A stretch of 32,632 nucleotides of DNA, from contig JAIPAP010000048.1 in NCBI GenBank assembly GCA_021740045.1, positions 1 through 32,632 of the forward strand. The letters are read 5' to 3'. Made by a program: the position numbers and the translations under genes. Below are positions 15,059 through 24,900 of this stretch, piece after piece. Origin of the DNA: Bacteroidales bacterium (GTDB taxonomy: Bacteria; Bacteroidota; Bacteroidia; Bacteroidales; JAIPAP01). A model generated the notes under the pieces. It ran no database searches. It had not been told where the DNA came from and was given only the letters and a program-made list of their open reading frames with translations. Every line of letters begins with the position of its first letter. Position 1 is the first letter of the stretch.

Positions 15059-16504
15059 TTAACCTACACTGCCTTCCAGGCTGATCGAAAGCAGTTTTTG
15101 TGCCTCTACGGCAAATTCCATCGGCAACTTGTTCAACACTTCTTTGGCATACCCGTTTACGATCAATCCAATGGCATTTTCCGTATCGATGCCCCGCTGA
15201 TTGCAATAAAATAGCTGATCATCGGAAATCTTGGACGTGGTGGCCTCATGCTCTACAACGGATGAGGTATTTTGGGCCTTGATATATGGCCAGGTATGAG
15301 CACCACATTTATCGCCCAGCAACAAGGAATCGCACTGTGAGAAATTTCTGGAATTATGCGCATTCTTGGTCATCTTTACCAGACCACGATAGCTGTTCTC
15401 ACTATATCCTGCCGAAATACCCTTGGATATGATGGTACTTTTTGTGTTTTTACCGATGTGGATCATCTTGGTACCCGTATCGGCCTGCTGGCGATTGTTG
15501 GTAACAGCTACGGAATAAAACTCACCTACCGAATTGTCACCTAACAATACGCAACTCGGGTATTTCCATGTAATAGCTGATCCGGTCTCCACTTGTGTCC
15601 AGGATATCTTCGAATTATGACCCTTGGCCAGGCCCCGTTTGGTAACAAAATTATAAATACCGCCTTCTCCATTTTCATTCCCCGGATACCAGTTTTGTAC
15701 GGTTGAATATTTAACCTCGGCATCCTTAAGGGCAACAATCTCCACGATGGCAGCATGAAGCTGATTTTCATCACGCATGGGCGCTGTACATCCTTCCAGG
15801 TAACTCACATAGCTTTGTTCATCACCCACGATCAGCGTACGTTCAAACTGACCTGTATTGGCTGCGTTAATCCTGAAATAGGTGGAAAGCTCCACCGGGC
15901 ATCGAACACCCTTGGGAATATACACAAAGGAACCATCGGTAAATACGGCAGAGTTTAACGCTGCAAAATAATTATCATTATTAGGTACCACTGAGCCTAA
16001 GTGCTTTCTTACCAATTCGGGATGATTCTGCACAGCTTCGCTAAAGGAGCAGAAAATAATGCCATGTTTCTGAAGGGTATCCTGAAACGTAGTTTTAACC
16101 GAAACACTATCCATAACAGCATCAACGGCTACGCCGGTAAGGCGCTTTTGCTCCTCAAGAGAAATGCCCAGCTTATTGAAGGTGTCCAGCAACTCGGGAT
16201 CAACCTCATCAAGACCCTTGGGGTTTTTCTTTTTCTTGGGGGCTGCATAGTAATGAATATCCTGATATTCAATGGGCTTGTGATAGATGTGTGCCCACTC
16301 AGGCTCCTCCATCTTTAACCATTTCCGGTACGAATCCAGTCGAAACTCCAACATCCATTCAGGCTCATTCTTCTTCTGGCTGATCATCCGGATTATGTCT
16401 TCATTTAAGCCTTTCGGAGCCTTGTCAGTCTCTATATCAGTGTAAAAACCGTATTTATATTCATTATTGGTTACCTGCTCGAGTATTTTATCATCATTTG
16501 CCAT
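15059..16504 (-). CDS. sufB: Fe-S cluster assembly scaffold protein SufB
   Basis: SufB is the main scaffold subunit that receives sulfur from SufE and assembles the cluster. The 481-residue protein has the expected N-terminus ([30 protein letters not shown]), the beta-helix with [48 protein letters not shown], the catalytic-region [19 protein letters not shown] and the C-terminal [22 protein letters not shown]. It is the first gene of the operon sufB-C-D-S-E-DUF59. No sufA or sufR/iscR-like regulator is visible before it. A -7-like motif at 16597-16604 gives a leader of about 85 bases. Confidence 0.98.
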   Translation of the reverse strand: MANDDKILEQVTNNEYKYGFYTDIETDKAPKGLNEDIIRMISQKKNEPEWMLEFRLDSYRKWLKMEEPEWAHIYHKPIEYQDIHYYAAPKKKKNPKGLDEVDPELLDTFNKLGISLEEQKRLTGVAVDAVMDSVSVKTTFQDTLQKHGIIFCSFSEAVQNHPELVRKHLGSVVPNNDNYFAALNSAVFTDGSFVYIPKGVRCPVELSTYFRINAANTGQFERTLIVGDEQSYVSYLEGCTAPMRDENQLHAAIVEIVALKDAEVKYSTVQNWYPGNENGEGGIYNFVTKRGLAKGHNSKISWTQVETGSAITWKYPSCVLLGDNSVGEFYSVAVTNNRQQADTGTKMIHIGKNTKSTIISKGISAGYSENSYRGLVKMTKNAHNSRNFSQCDSLLLGDKCGAHTWPYIKAQNTSSVVEHEATTSKISDDQLFYCNQRGIDTENAIGLIVNGYAKEVLNKLPMEFAVEAQKLLSISLEGSVG

Positions 16505-16596
16505 AAAAGCTACATTCTCCTTAATTTAGATCAATTTTAAACAACAACATCAAAAACAGTAAAATATTGCACATCATACCATCACTTGGGTAACGA

Positions 16597-16604
16597 CAAA
16601 AATA
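16597..16604 (-). promoter_or_regulatory. -7 promoter motif for the suf operon
   Basis: On the minus strand this reads TATTTTTG, a perfect TAnnTTTG. It would start transcription near 16590 and leave about 85 bases of leader before sufB. No clear TTG lies at the expected -33 spacing, so strength or activator dependence cannot be judged. Confidence 0.45.
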
Positions 16605-16684
16605 CAACAATGGTGTGGAATGAAATGTTTAGGGTATAGATAAGCTGCACATATTGATTTACAAGGCTTTTAATAATAAATCGG

Positions 16685-16692
16685 TAACTTTG
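16685..16692 (+). promoter_or_regulatory. -7 promoter motif for thiL-uvrC
   Basis: TAACTTTG fits TAnnTTTG and lies 51 bases before the thiL ATG chosen here. It falls inside the longer open frame that begins with TTG at 16654, so it also decides against that start. The -33 element is not clear. Confidence 0.45.
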
Positions 16693-16743
16693 CAGTTAGT
16701 GAACCGGAGAATTTATAGTAAATTTATAAAGGAAAATTTGGAT

Positions 16744-17844
16744 ATGCTTGAAGACAAAAACAATAAACAGCACGATATTTCGGAATATGGTGAATTCGGA
16801 TTAATTGACCTGTTAACCAAAAACATTGAGGTTAAAAATAACAGCACCCTGAAAGGAATAGGTGATGATGCCGCAGTTATCGACAATAAAGACCGGTTAA
16901 CCCTGGTTTCGCACGATTTATTGATAGAAGGTATACATTTCGACATGATGTATGCTCCTTTAAAGCACCTTGGCTACAAGGCTGCGGTGATTAACTTCTC
17001 CGATATTTATGCCATGAATGGCAAGCCTGAACAGCTTATAATGGGTATAGCCGTTTCGAGCCGGTTTACCGTTGAGGCTTTGCAAGAAATATATGAAGGC
17101 ATAAAGCTGGCCTGTAAAAATTATGATGTCGATTTCGCCGGTGGCGATACTACCTCAACCAACAGGGGGCTAGTCCTTTCAGGCACAGTGGTTGGGTGGG
17201 CCGAGCGGAATGATGTGGTTTACCGTAGCGGCGCTAAAGAAAACGAGCTGATCGGCGTGTCGGGCGATCTTGGTGCAGCTTATGCCGGCTTGCTGATACT
17301 CGAACGCGAAAAAGCCGAATTCCAGGCCAATCCCAATATGCAGCCCGACCTTTCGGGAAATGATTATGTTCTTGAGCGCCAGCTAAAGCCCGAGGCCCGT
17401 AAAGATGTTATAAGGCTGTTGAAAGAAGCTAAGATCAAACCAACATCCATGATTGACATTTCCGACGGCCTGGCCTCAGAGATGATTCACTTATGTAAAA
17501 ATTCCGGGTTGGGTGCTCAGGTCTACGAAGAAAAACTCCCCATCGATCCGGCTACCGTAGCCATTGCGAATAAGTTTGAGATCGATGAAAAAACCTTTGC
17601 CCTGAATGGCGGGGAAGACTATGAACTGCTTTTCACCATAACCCAGCAGGATTATGAAAAGATCAAAGACATTCAAGGATTGACCATCATTGGTCATATG
17701 ACTGAGGAAAACGCAGGAATCAACATGGTGGCCAATAGCGGGCAACTGATACCCCTTGAGGCACAGGGCTGGGATTCATTCAGAAAAGAAAAGGCCGAAA
17801 AAAACAGCCGCAATGAAAACCAGGAAGGAAAATCGGAAGAATAG
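16744..17844 (+). CDS. thiL: Thiamine-monophosphate kinase
   Basis: ThiL phosphorylates thiamine monophosphate to the active cofactor thiamine diphosphate. The protein (366 residues from the ATG at 16744) belongs to the AIR synthase/PurM-like fold. The N-terminal GEFGLIDLLTKN is followed by IGDDAAVI, VSHDLLIEGIHFD, INFSDIYAMNGKP, DFAGGDTTS and the C-terminal MIDISDGLASE and NGGEDYELLF, which bind Mg-ATP and substrate. The upstream TTG at 16654 was rejected because a -7 promoter motif lies between it and the ATG, and a purine-rich AAGGAAAA precedes the ATG. A charged tail (about 20 residues of Lys, Glu and Asn) follows the domain. uvrC starts 16 bases later. Confidence 0.95.
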   Translation: MLEDKNNKQHDISEYGEFGLIDLLTKNIEVKNNSTLKGIGDDAAVIDNKDRLTLVSHDLLIEGIHFDMMYAPLKHLGYKAAVINFSDIYAMNGKPEQLIMGIAVSSRFTVEALQEIYEGIKLACKNYDVDFAGGDTTSTNRGLVLSGTVVGWAERNDVVYRSGAKENELIGVSGDLGAAYAGLLILEREKAEFQANPNMQPDLSGNDYVLERQLKPEARKDVIRLLKEAKIKPTSMIDISDGLASEMIHLCKNSGLGAQVYEEKLPIDPATVAIANKFEIDEKTFALNGGEDYELLFTITQQDYEKIKDIQGLTIIGHMTEENAGINMVANSGQLIPLEAQGWDSFRKEKAEKNSRNENQEGKSEE

Positions 17845-17860
17845 CTTTGCGAGGTGATGT

Positions 17861-19675
17861 ATGACCCAGATCAACAGGAACTTCGACCAAATAGAACCCA
17901 TTATTCGCAGCCTGCCCGAAAAACCGGGCATCTACCAGTATTTTGATGAAAACGGAAAGATCTTATATGTAGGAAAGGCCAAGAATCTTAAAAAACGGGT
18001 AGCTTCTTATTTTACAAAAGATCATTCCCTAAGCGGCCGCTTGCGGGTTCTGGTAAAAAAGATAGCCGATATTCGCACCATAGTGGTCGAAACTGAAATG
18101 GATGCCCTTTTGCTGGAAAACAATTTGATCAAGAAACATCAACCCAGGTATAATGTACAGCTCAAGGATGACAAGTCATATCCCTGGATTTGTATCAAAA
18201 ATGAGCGGTTTCCCCGGGTTTTTCCCACCCGAAATGTGGTCGACGACGGCTCCGAATATTTTGGCCCCTATGCTTCGGTAAGAATGATGAACACGCTCCT
18301 CGACCTGATCAAAAGGTTATATACCCGGCGCACCTGTAATTTTAATCTTACCCCGCAAAATATTGAAAAGGGGAAATTCAAGGTATGTCTCGAATATCAT
18401 ATCGGGAACTGTAAGGGACCATGCGAAGGCCTGCAAAGCGAGGAAGATTATAACCGTGATATTGCCGAAATAAGGCAAATCATCAAAGGGAACGTAAATG
18501 TAGTGAAAAAAGAGTTGCGGCAACTGATGGAAAAATATGCCGCTGAGTATGCCTTTGAGCAAGCCCAGGAGGTAAAGGAACGCATTGAGCTGCTCGAGCG
18601 TTATCAAAGCAAATCCACCATTGTTAATCCCAAAATCAATAATGTGGATGTTTTCGCTATTGTACCGGAGGAAAAATCAGCCTTTGTGAATTTTCTCAAA
18701 GTAGTGAATGGCGCCATTATTCAATCACATACCATAGAATTAAAGAAAAAGCTGGATGAGCGCCCGGCCCAGCTGCTTACATTGGCCATTACCGATTTCA
18801 GGCAACGGTTCAATAGCGATTCGAAAGAGATCATCGTTAACCTGGAACCCGATACGGAATTACCCGGCCTTGAGGTGACACTGCCGAAAATAGGCGATAA
18901 GAAAAAGCTGGTGGACCTGTCCGAAAGAAACGCCACTTATTTTAAAATGGAACAGGATAAACAAAAAACCCTGGTCGATCCCGAAAGACATACCCGGCGA
19001 ATTCTAAAGACCATGAAAAATGACCTGCAAATGCAAGAGGAACCCAGTCATATAGAAGCCTTTGATAATTCTAACACCCAGGGATCCTATCCTGTAGCGG
19101 CTATGGTGGTTTTTAAAAATGCCAAACCCGATAAAAAGGAATACCGTCATTTTAATGTTAAAACAGTTGAGGGCCCGAACGACTATGCCTCAATGGAAGA
19201 GATCGTTTATCGGCGGTACAGTCGACTATTAAAGGAAGATAAGGCTTTACCCCAGCTTATTGTGATCGATGGTGGTAAAGGGCAATTGTCGGCGGCGGTA
19301 AAAAGCCTTGAAGAATTAGGCTTGCGGCATAAAATAACTATTATCGGGATTGCCAAGCGATTGGAAGAGATCTATTTCCCGGAGGATCCGGTTCCTCTTT
19401 ACATCGATAAAAAATCAGAAACCTTGCGGGTAATCCAGCATATACGCGACGAAGCCCACCGGTTTGGTATCACCCACCACCGCAAGCGGAGAGAAAAGGG
19501 GACTATTAAAACCGAGCTAACACAGATAAAAGGCATCGGTGAGGCAACAGCCAATGATCTTTTGAATAAATTCCGTTCCGTAAAACGAATTAAAGAAGCT
19601 TCCATCGGGGAGCTTGAAAAAGAAATCGGGCCGGCAAAGGCCCGATTGGTGTTCGATCATTTCCAGCGTAAGTAA
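17861..19675 (+). CDS. uvrC: UvrABC excinuclease subunit C
   Basis: UvrC makes both incisions around damaged DNA in nucleotide excision repair. The 604-residue length is normal. Domains in order: GIY-YIG nuclease at about 15-95 (PGIYQYFDENGKILYVGKAKNLKKRVASYF); a cysteine-bearing segment (TCNFNL...CLEYHIGNCKGPCEG, about 155-190); the UVR helix pair that binds UvrB near 200-240; the RNase H-like second nuclease (IEAFDNSNTQGS, IVIDGGKGQLSAA); and C-terminal helix-hairpin-helix motifs (LTQIKGIGEATANDLLNKF) from about 550. It is probably co-transcribed with thiL. Its stop codon directly abuts the stop codon of the convergent TonB gene, with no bases between. Confidence 0.97.
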   Translation: MTQINRNFDQIEPIIRSLPEKPGIYQYFDENGKILYVGKAKNLKKRVASYFTKDHSLSGRLRVLVKKIADIRTIVVETEMDALLLENNLIKKHQPRYNVQLKDDKSYPWICIKNERFPRVFPTRNVVDDGSEYFGPYASVRMMNTLLDLIKRLYTRRTCNFNLTPQNIEKGKFKVCLEYHIGNCKGPCEGLQSEEDYNRDIAEIRQIIKGNVNVVKKELRQLMEKYAAEYAFEQAQEVKERIELLERYQSKSTIVNPKINNVDVFAIVPEEKSAFVNFLKVVNGAIIQSHTIELKKKLDERPAQLLTLAITDFRQRFNSDSKEIIVNLEPDTELPGLEVTLPKIGDKKKLVDLSERNATYFKMEQDKQKTLVDPERHTRRILKTMKNDLQMQEEPSHIEAFDNSNTQGSYPVAAMVVFKNAKPDKKEYRHFNVKTVEGPNDYASMEEIVYRRYSRLLKEDKALPQLIVIDGGKGQLSAAVKSLEELGLRHKITIIGIAKRLEEIYFPEDPVPLYIDKKSETLRVIQHIRDEAHRFGITHHRKRREKGTIKTELTQIKGIGEATANDLLNKFRSVKRIKEASIGELEKEIGPAKARLVFDHFQRK

Positions 19676-20353
19676 CTATCGAAGCGTAAACCTGATCGGT
19701 AAACGATAGCGAACCCTAACCGGGCGACCACGTTGTGTCCCCGGATTCCATTTGGGCATTTTCTTTACAACCCTAAGGGCTTCCTCATCACAGCCACCAC
19801 CAATACTTCTCATTACTTTAATGTTTGTTAAGGAGCCGTCTATTTCCACTACAAAATAAATATAAACTGTTCCTTCCAGGCCGATCTCCCTGGCTTCAGC
19901 GGGATAATTCAAATGCTTTTGTAAAAATTTAATACGTTCCATTTCGCCACCAGGAAAGGATGGAGGTTCCTGATATGGCACAAAGGGGCCATCCTCAGTC
20001 TCATCCGCATTTTCTTCCGGAGGATCGAATTGATAAGGCTCGATTTTGGTATCCTGGTCAGCACTTGCGTCGATTTCAATCTCCTCATCCAACTCTTCAG
20101 TATTCTCTACAATTTCAAGGGCATTGGCCGGCCTTGGTTTTGGCGGAATTTTGGGCTTTACATGATCGGTCTGAATGATTTGCTCTTCAGGGACATCTTC
20201 GGGACTGATCCCGCCAATGATGAAGTTCATTTTCTCATAGCTCTTCCATTCAAAAGCTGTAAGGACGATTCCCAGTGCGACAATCATTCCTATTTGCAGG
20301 AATAACGTGCGCTTGTTTTCCAGGTTGGCTGAATTTGATTTTTTGTTTAACAT
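19676..20353 (-). CDS. TonB family energy transducer (paralogue 1)
   Basis: TonB couples the inner-membrane ExbB/ExbD motor to outer-membrane transporters. This protein of about 225 residues (ATG at 20353; one three codons earlier is possible) has a cytoplasmic KKSN...LENKR start, one TM helix (about 18-36), a proline-rich and acidic periplasmic linker (PKIPPKPRP, then Glu/Asp-rich), and a C-terminal TonB domain from about 135 (PPSFPGGEMERIKFLQKHLNYP, GLEGTVYIYFVVE, RSIGGGCDEEALRVVKKMPKWNPG, LPIRFTL). It is a tandem paralogue of the next gene, with the same domain order and matching motifs. No exbB or exbD is nearby. Confidence 0.92.
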   Translation of the reverse strand: MLNKKSNSANLENKRTLFLQIGMIVALGIVLTAFEWKSYEKMNFIIGGISPEDVPEEQIIQTDHVKPKIPPKPRPANALEIVENTEELDEEIEIDASADQDTKIEPYQFDPPEENADETEDGPFVPYQEPPSFPGGEMERIKFLQKHLNYPAEAREIGLEGTVYIYFVVEIDGSLTNIKVMRSIGGGCDEEALRVVKKMPKWNPGTQRGRPVRVRYRLPIRFTLR

Positions 20354-20496
20354 ACGGCTCATGTTTTTAGTTAAACATTGGTTTAATTAATATTGAGTGC
20401 GTAGAATTATTGAGCCATATGTTCAATTTGGTTGTTAGCGTTTTAATAATAACGGTTTCCGGAAAGGGCATATTACAAGTAGGAGGTAAAAGCACG

Positions 20497-20523
20497 AAAA
20501 AAACCCCGGCATTTCTACCGGGG
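20497..20523 (-). terminator. Rho-independent terminator after the upstream tonB paralogue
   Basis: On the minus strand a stem CCCCGG/CCGGGG (arms at 20518-20523 and 20504-20509) with an 8-base loop is followed by seven T residues (A run 20497-20503). It lies 26 bases beyond the stop of the 20550-21227 gene, so the two tonB genes are probably transcribed separately. Confidence 0.85.
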
Positions 20524-20549
20524 CTTGTATCTTTAAAACTATATTGCTT

Positions 20550-21227
20550 TTAGTGTAAGGTGAATCGTATGGGCATATTAAACTGCACCCTAACCGGTTT
20601 TCCTCTTTGTTTACCGGGGTTCCATTTGGGCATGTTTTTAACAACCCTTATAGCTTCTTTATCACATCCTCCGCCGATACCACGGAGAACTTCCACATTG
20701 GTTACATCACCGTTTTTCTCAACAACAAAGGTAACATATACGGTACCTTGAATACCACTCTCACGAGCCATCTGCGGATATTCGATATTTTCCTGCAGAT
20801 ATTTCATACGGGCACGTTCACCACCAGGGAATGATGGCTGCTGTTCAACTACGGTAAAGATCTCTTCTTCTTCAACCTCTTCCTCTTCGGTTTGCACCGG
20901 TGTATATTCCTCGATTTCCGTTTCCTGATCGGCTTCGGCATCGATGATCAACTCATCTTCGATCTCTACATCATCTTCAACAATCTCGAGGATGGTTGTT
21001 TGGGGCTGAGGTTTGGGGGGTGGCGGTGGCTTAGTTTGTTGCGTTTGAATGACTTGCTCTTCGGGGACTTCTTCCGCCTGGCGTTCACCAAGATCAAACT
21101 CCTTCTTTTCGTAAGTCTTCCATTCAAAAGCCGCGAAAACTACAGCCAACGCTATCAACAAGCCAAGTTCAATAAATATGATCCGCTTGCTTTCAAGATC
21201 GGCTTTTTTGGTTTTCTTTCCTTCCAT
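20550..21227 (-). CDS. TonB family energy transducer (paralogue 2)
   Basis: This 225-residue protein has the same design as its downstream neighbour. It has a basic cytoplasmic N-terminus (MEGKKTKKADLESKR), one TM helix (about 16-34), a proline block (TKPPPPPKPQPQ) followed by a strongly acidic linker with several Glu runs, and a C-terminal TonB domain (QPSFPGGERARMKYLQENIEYP, GIQGTVYVTFVVEKNGD, RGIGGGCDKEAIRVVKNMPKWNPGKQRGKPVRVQ, PIRFTL). The terminal domains are close enough that gene duplication is the simple explanation; the linkers have diverged most. The partner receptors cannot be inferred. A one-mismatch -7 motif (TATATTCG) occurs about 60 bases upstream. Confidence 0.93.
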   Translation of the reverse strand: MEGKKTKKADLESKRIIFIELGLLIALAVVFAAFEWKTYEKKEFDLGERQAEEVPEEQVIQTQQTKPPPPPKPQPQTTILEIVEDDVEIEDELIIDAEADQETEIEEYTPVQTEEEEVEEEEIFTVVEQQPSFPGGERARMKYLQENIEYPQMARESGIQGTVYVTFVVEKNGDVTNVEVLRGIGGGCDKEAIRVVKNMPKWNPGKQRGKPVRVQFNMPIRFTLH

Positions 21228-21457
21228 AAGGCTTCAATAAATAATTTTTTCGTTTTACTTATCTTGCGCGGCGAATATAGGAATAATCTCAATTCATATA
21301 ATAATACCGCTAAAATTTTAAGTTACTATAAATAAGCAACGTTATCTTATTCACCGATATTATTCCTATATACTCACTCAAGCTCTTATCCGGGATTTTT
21401 CTTCCAAGATTCCACCAACGCCTGTTAACCTGAAAAAACCCGGTAATTATAATGTTC
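21228..21457. other. 230-bp gap between gcvH and the tonB pair, with a long-range inverted repeat
   Basis: This AT-rich intergenic region must hold the promoter of the second tonB paralogue and the 3' end of gcvH. The clearest structure is an 11-of-12 inverted repeat, CCGGGATTTTTC (21390-21401) against GAAAAAACCCGG (21432-21443), with a 30-base loop. It could end gcvH transcripts, although the T run is part of the stem rather than behind it. I see no open frame. Confidence 0.4.
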
Positions 21458-21838
21458 TTACTCGTTGATCAAGTCTTTATACTGATCGGCTGTATAAAGA
21501 TCGCCAAGTTCATCTTTGTTTTGTAGTTTAACTTTGATGATCCAGCCTTTACCATAGGGGTCCTGATTGACGACTTCGGGCTTTTCTTCCAGTTCGGCAT
21601 TAAACTCAAGAACTTCACCACTTATGGGCATAAAGAGGTCCGATACGGTTTTTACAGCTTCTATGGTACCGAATGATTCTTCTTTATCGAGCGTTTCGCC
21701 TTCGGTTTCAACTTCTACAAATACAATATCGCCCAATTCATTTTGCGCATAATCGGTAATACCAATATAGGCTTCATCTCCTTCAACACGAATCCATTCA
21801 TGATTTTTGGTGTACTTCAGTTCATCCAATATTTTCAT
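21458..21838 (-). CDS. gcvH: Glycine cleavage system H protein
   Basis: GcvH shuttles the methylamine intermediate between the P, T and L proteins on a lipoyl arm. The 126-residue protein is full length: [35 protein letters not shown], then the lipoyl site [23 protein letters not shown] with lipoylated K63, and the C-terminal [16 protein letters not shown]. The other gcv genes are not in the window, which is usual when gcvH sits beside sprA in Bacteroidota. A -7-like TATTTTTG (21864-21871, minus strand) lies 25 bases before the ATG and a terminator separates it from sprA, so it is probably its own transcription unit. Confidence 0.97.
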   Translation of the reverse strand: MKILDELKYTKNHEWIRVEGDEAYIGITDYAQNELGDIVFVEVETEGETLDKEESFGTIEAVKTVSDLFMPISGEVLEFNAELEEKPEVVNQDPYGKGWIIKVKLQNKDELGDLYTADQYKDLINE

Positions 21839-21863
21839 AGCGTATTGTTTTAAATTACTCTGC

Positions 21864-21871
21864 CAAAAATA
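21864..21871 (-). promoter_or_regulatory. -7 promoter motif for gcvH
   Basis: On the minus strand this reads TATTTTTG, a perfect TAnnTTTG, giving a start near 21857 and a leader of about 20 bases. No TTG is found at the ideal -33 spacing. Confidence 0.45.
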
Positions 21872-21905
21872 GTAAAATAAAAATTCCTACCGTATGCTTA
21901 TTATC

Positions 21906-21966
21906 AAAAAAACCACAGATTCACACCTTTCTCCGGGAGGCCTTTGAGAGGCAGGTGTTACTGTGG
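21906..21966 (-). terminator. Terminator of sprA
   Basis: On the minus strand CCACAG (21961-21966 read in reverse) pairs with CTGTGG (21913-21918), with an inner stem ACACCT/AGGTGT, and the structure is followed by seven T residues (A run 21906-21912). It is an extended hairpin placed 31 bases after the sprA stop and should insulate gcvH from sprA transcription. Confidence 0.75.
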
Positions 21967-21996
21967 CTATTTCCAAAAACTCACACACCTGAAATT

Positions 21997-24900
21997 TTAT
22001 TGTGCAAGGGTAAATCTCATACTGATACCGGCATTTGTGGTAGAGGTGTAAAACTGGTTAGGCATGAATGGATCGGTGATCATCTTATCGAAAAATGCCC
22101 TTAAGTTCACTTTCTGACTGATCATATAATCGGCCGAAAAATTGATCGACATGGTTTTTTGCCCGGCCGATATCTGGTTAATATCCTGATCGATACGGCG
22201 CAGTACCGTTTTATTATCGCGCATGGAGAAATCGAGCTTAAGATTAAGGTCGCTGCTCATTTGCTTTTTACTGTTACTTCCGGCCAGTGAACGAATAGCA
22301 AACCTAACATCTTTGATACGATACCCCAGTCCGATGATCAGTTCATTGCTCTTTACTTCCGTTAACTGGTTATTGGAAAAACTCATTGACAAGTTCCTGG
22401 TGCGTTTAAGTTCGATCTTACTCAGCAAGCTATTCTTCCATGTCATATCCACACTAATCAAGGGTGCAAATTGCTCGGTCATCGATACCATATCGATTCG
22501 CCGGAAGGGTACATAATTATTTGCATTATTCAATAGCGCTGGAGACCCGTTTTCCTCTTCATAATTCACGTTGGTGGTGTAAGAACCCACACTGTAGGCC
22601 GAACGATAGGCATGTGAAATATTCACCTTATCGAGATACTGCCTGATAAAGGGAATTTGCGTTAAGCCATCATAGGTGATGCGCCAGTTGGGCATAGGCA
22701 GTGAGGGGAACGGATCGAGCTCCACATCATCGGGGCTGCGACCGGAGTATGCAGCCAAAAATGCCGGGATCATAACTTGTTGCGAAGTAGGGCCATAGCC
22801 TACGGGGAATCCGGTTGAATCCACCCGTTCGCCGTTCCAGTTGGAATTTTCCTGGGCAAGCCGGTCGGCTATCTGCCTGCGGTATTGCTTCAGGTTTTCA
22901 AAGTTCTTGTTTACATTATCCTCATCATCTTTGGTGAAAGCCGTATTCCACATAAAATAAGACATAGAGAAGCTACCCGATTCCTGGGGATTGTAAGAGT
23001 TGAATTCACCCTGAGCATTTGCTTTAAAATACTCCTGATGCTGCAAGGATTCGGTCCGGTCGGCCGTTATTTCAATGCGTAAATTTGGAAGAGGCTCCAG
23101 TTGTCCTCTTAATGTAAGGTTTGTGGTGTTTTTTGTGATGTAAGCACTATTCAACAGGGTATCGGCCGATAGCCAATTATTCATTACAGCGTCGTTCCGG
23201 ATATCGGCCTGGCTACCGAATGCAAAACCAAGCCCCGGAGCCATATCATTCCACCGATTTCCCAGCGCATTGGGCTCGGGTTTGAAACCGGGCAACACGG
23301 TTCCGTTGGTTTCGGTGTAATTAATGGTTCCGCTCTTGAAGCTGGTCACCAAACGGGCAACGTATTTACCAACAATTTTCAAAACATTGGTCTTCGACTC
23401 TGTGGTATCGGATTCAGGCTTCTCCTGCTGTTGCTGGTCACGCTGGCTACCGGGACGCATCCGTGAACCACGGCCACGGCCTCCTCCCCTGCCCTGGTTG
23501 CGGGATTCCTGCTCCAACTTTTTCAAAAAACCAATCTTATTATATATAGCCGACATGTTGAGGTTGGCATTACCTTGAATACTGTTGGAATTCTCAATGG
23601 TATTTCCCAACTGGTCAACAACCGACTTTGGAGATGCCTGCCAGCGGTACGTAGTATTATACCGGCTGGTCATATTCACCCAGTCCATTAAAGGCAGCTT
23701 ATTGATGGGGAGGGCATAATTAATACTCATGGTATGCTCATAACGATCCATCGACCCGAAATTAAACAGTTCCTCTTCACGGTACTCGGTCTTTTCTTCA
23801 GGTGTATAGCCGTATTGATCTTCCTCATCGATGCTTCCCGGCAATTCATCAACATAGGCATCGGCATTGGCCGTAAAGGTCATCTTTAGCGACTTGGTAA
23901 GATCGTATTTTAGGTCGTAGTTCCTGGTCCAGTTCCAGTCTTTTTCATAAGTGGGTTCTATCAATATCTGTCCTTCTGCCTTGTTTCTCAACTGTCGCTC
24001 ATGGTACATACGGTTCATATCCGTGCGGAACGATAGCATCTTGGGCAGGTAATAAAAGTTAAAATCACTAATCAACTGGAAGGCATTACTTTTCTTTAAA
24101 AACCCAATATTCTTGAAAGGCTCAACCAGTGTGGGATTGATAGAATAATTATAGCCCACACCGCCCGAATAGGTTTTCTGGAGGTCATACTCAGTGTCGA
24201 TATTGCGGTAATAGATTTCCGAATAGGCATAGGAGAAATCGAAGTTCTCAATATCCCATAAATGCGGTTTGGTATTGCTACCTACCCGTTCTTTACGCAC
24301 GTTCATCAGGTTGATGTTTTTGCGCATGGTAAAGTCCTCGGTACGTTTAAGCAATGAATCCTGGTTCTCTTTATTGAGGTCATCCAATTGATTTTTCATC
24401 AGGATGTCAGGATCAAGAGGATTGTATTGCGGTGTGATACGCGTTTCCGAATAATCAAAGTGCACAGGGATGCGTAAGCCAAACTTTTCGGGGAAGAATT
24501 TACCTATCTGAAGGTTTGTGGCAACATCGAACTGGGTTTGAGTTTCCTTGAGCCGTTCATTAACGGTTTTTTCAATACTACCGAAACCGGGCGTTCGGTG
24601 ACTTCCCGAAAGCACAAGATTACCCAGATCGGCAAGGTTCGCGCTAACCCCTGCTGTTGCAGCCCATCCAGACTGGTCGTCAAAATCGGTCAAACGGAAT
24701 TCGTTTACCCACACCTCGGCGCACTTAGGCTGACCGTCATCCTCATCCATTACATTTTCCTTTTTCGGATTCCTGATACCGATCATGATGGCTTTTACAT
24801 CGCTCAAACTGGGCACACCCAGCACCGTTATCTTGCTGTCCTCATCAAAAGTAACATAGGGTGTATTGTTGGTGATGTTCCCTTCAATACGTTCCTTGTT

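Noticed and set aside
16654-16743. TTG start for thiL
   Set aside because: A -7 promoter motif lies downstream of it, and the ATG at 16744 gives a family-sized protein.
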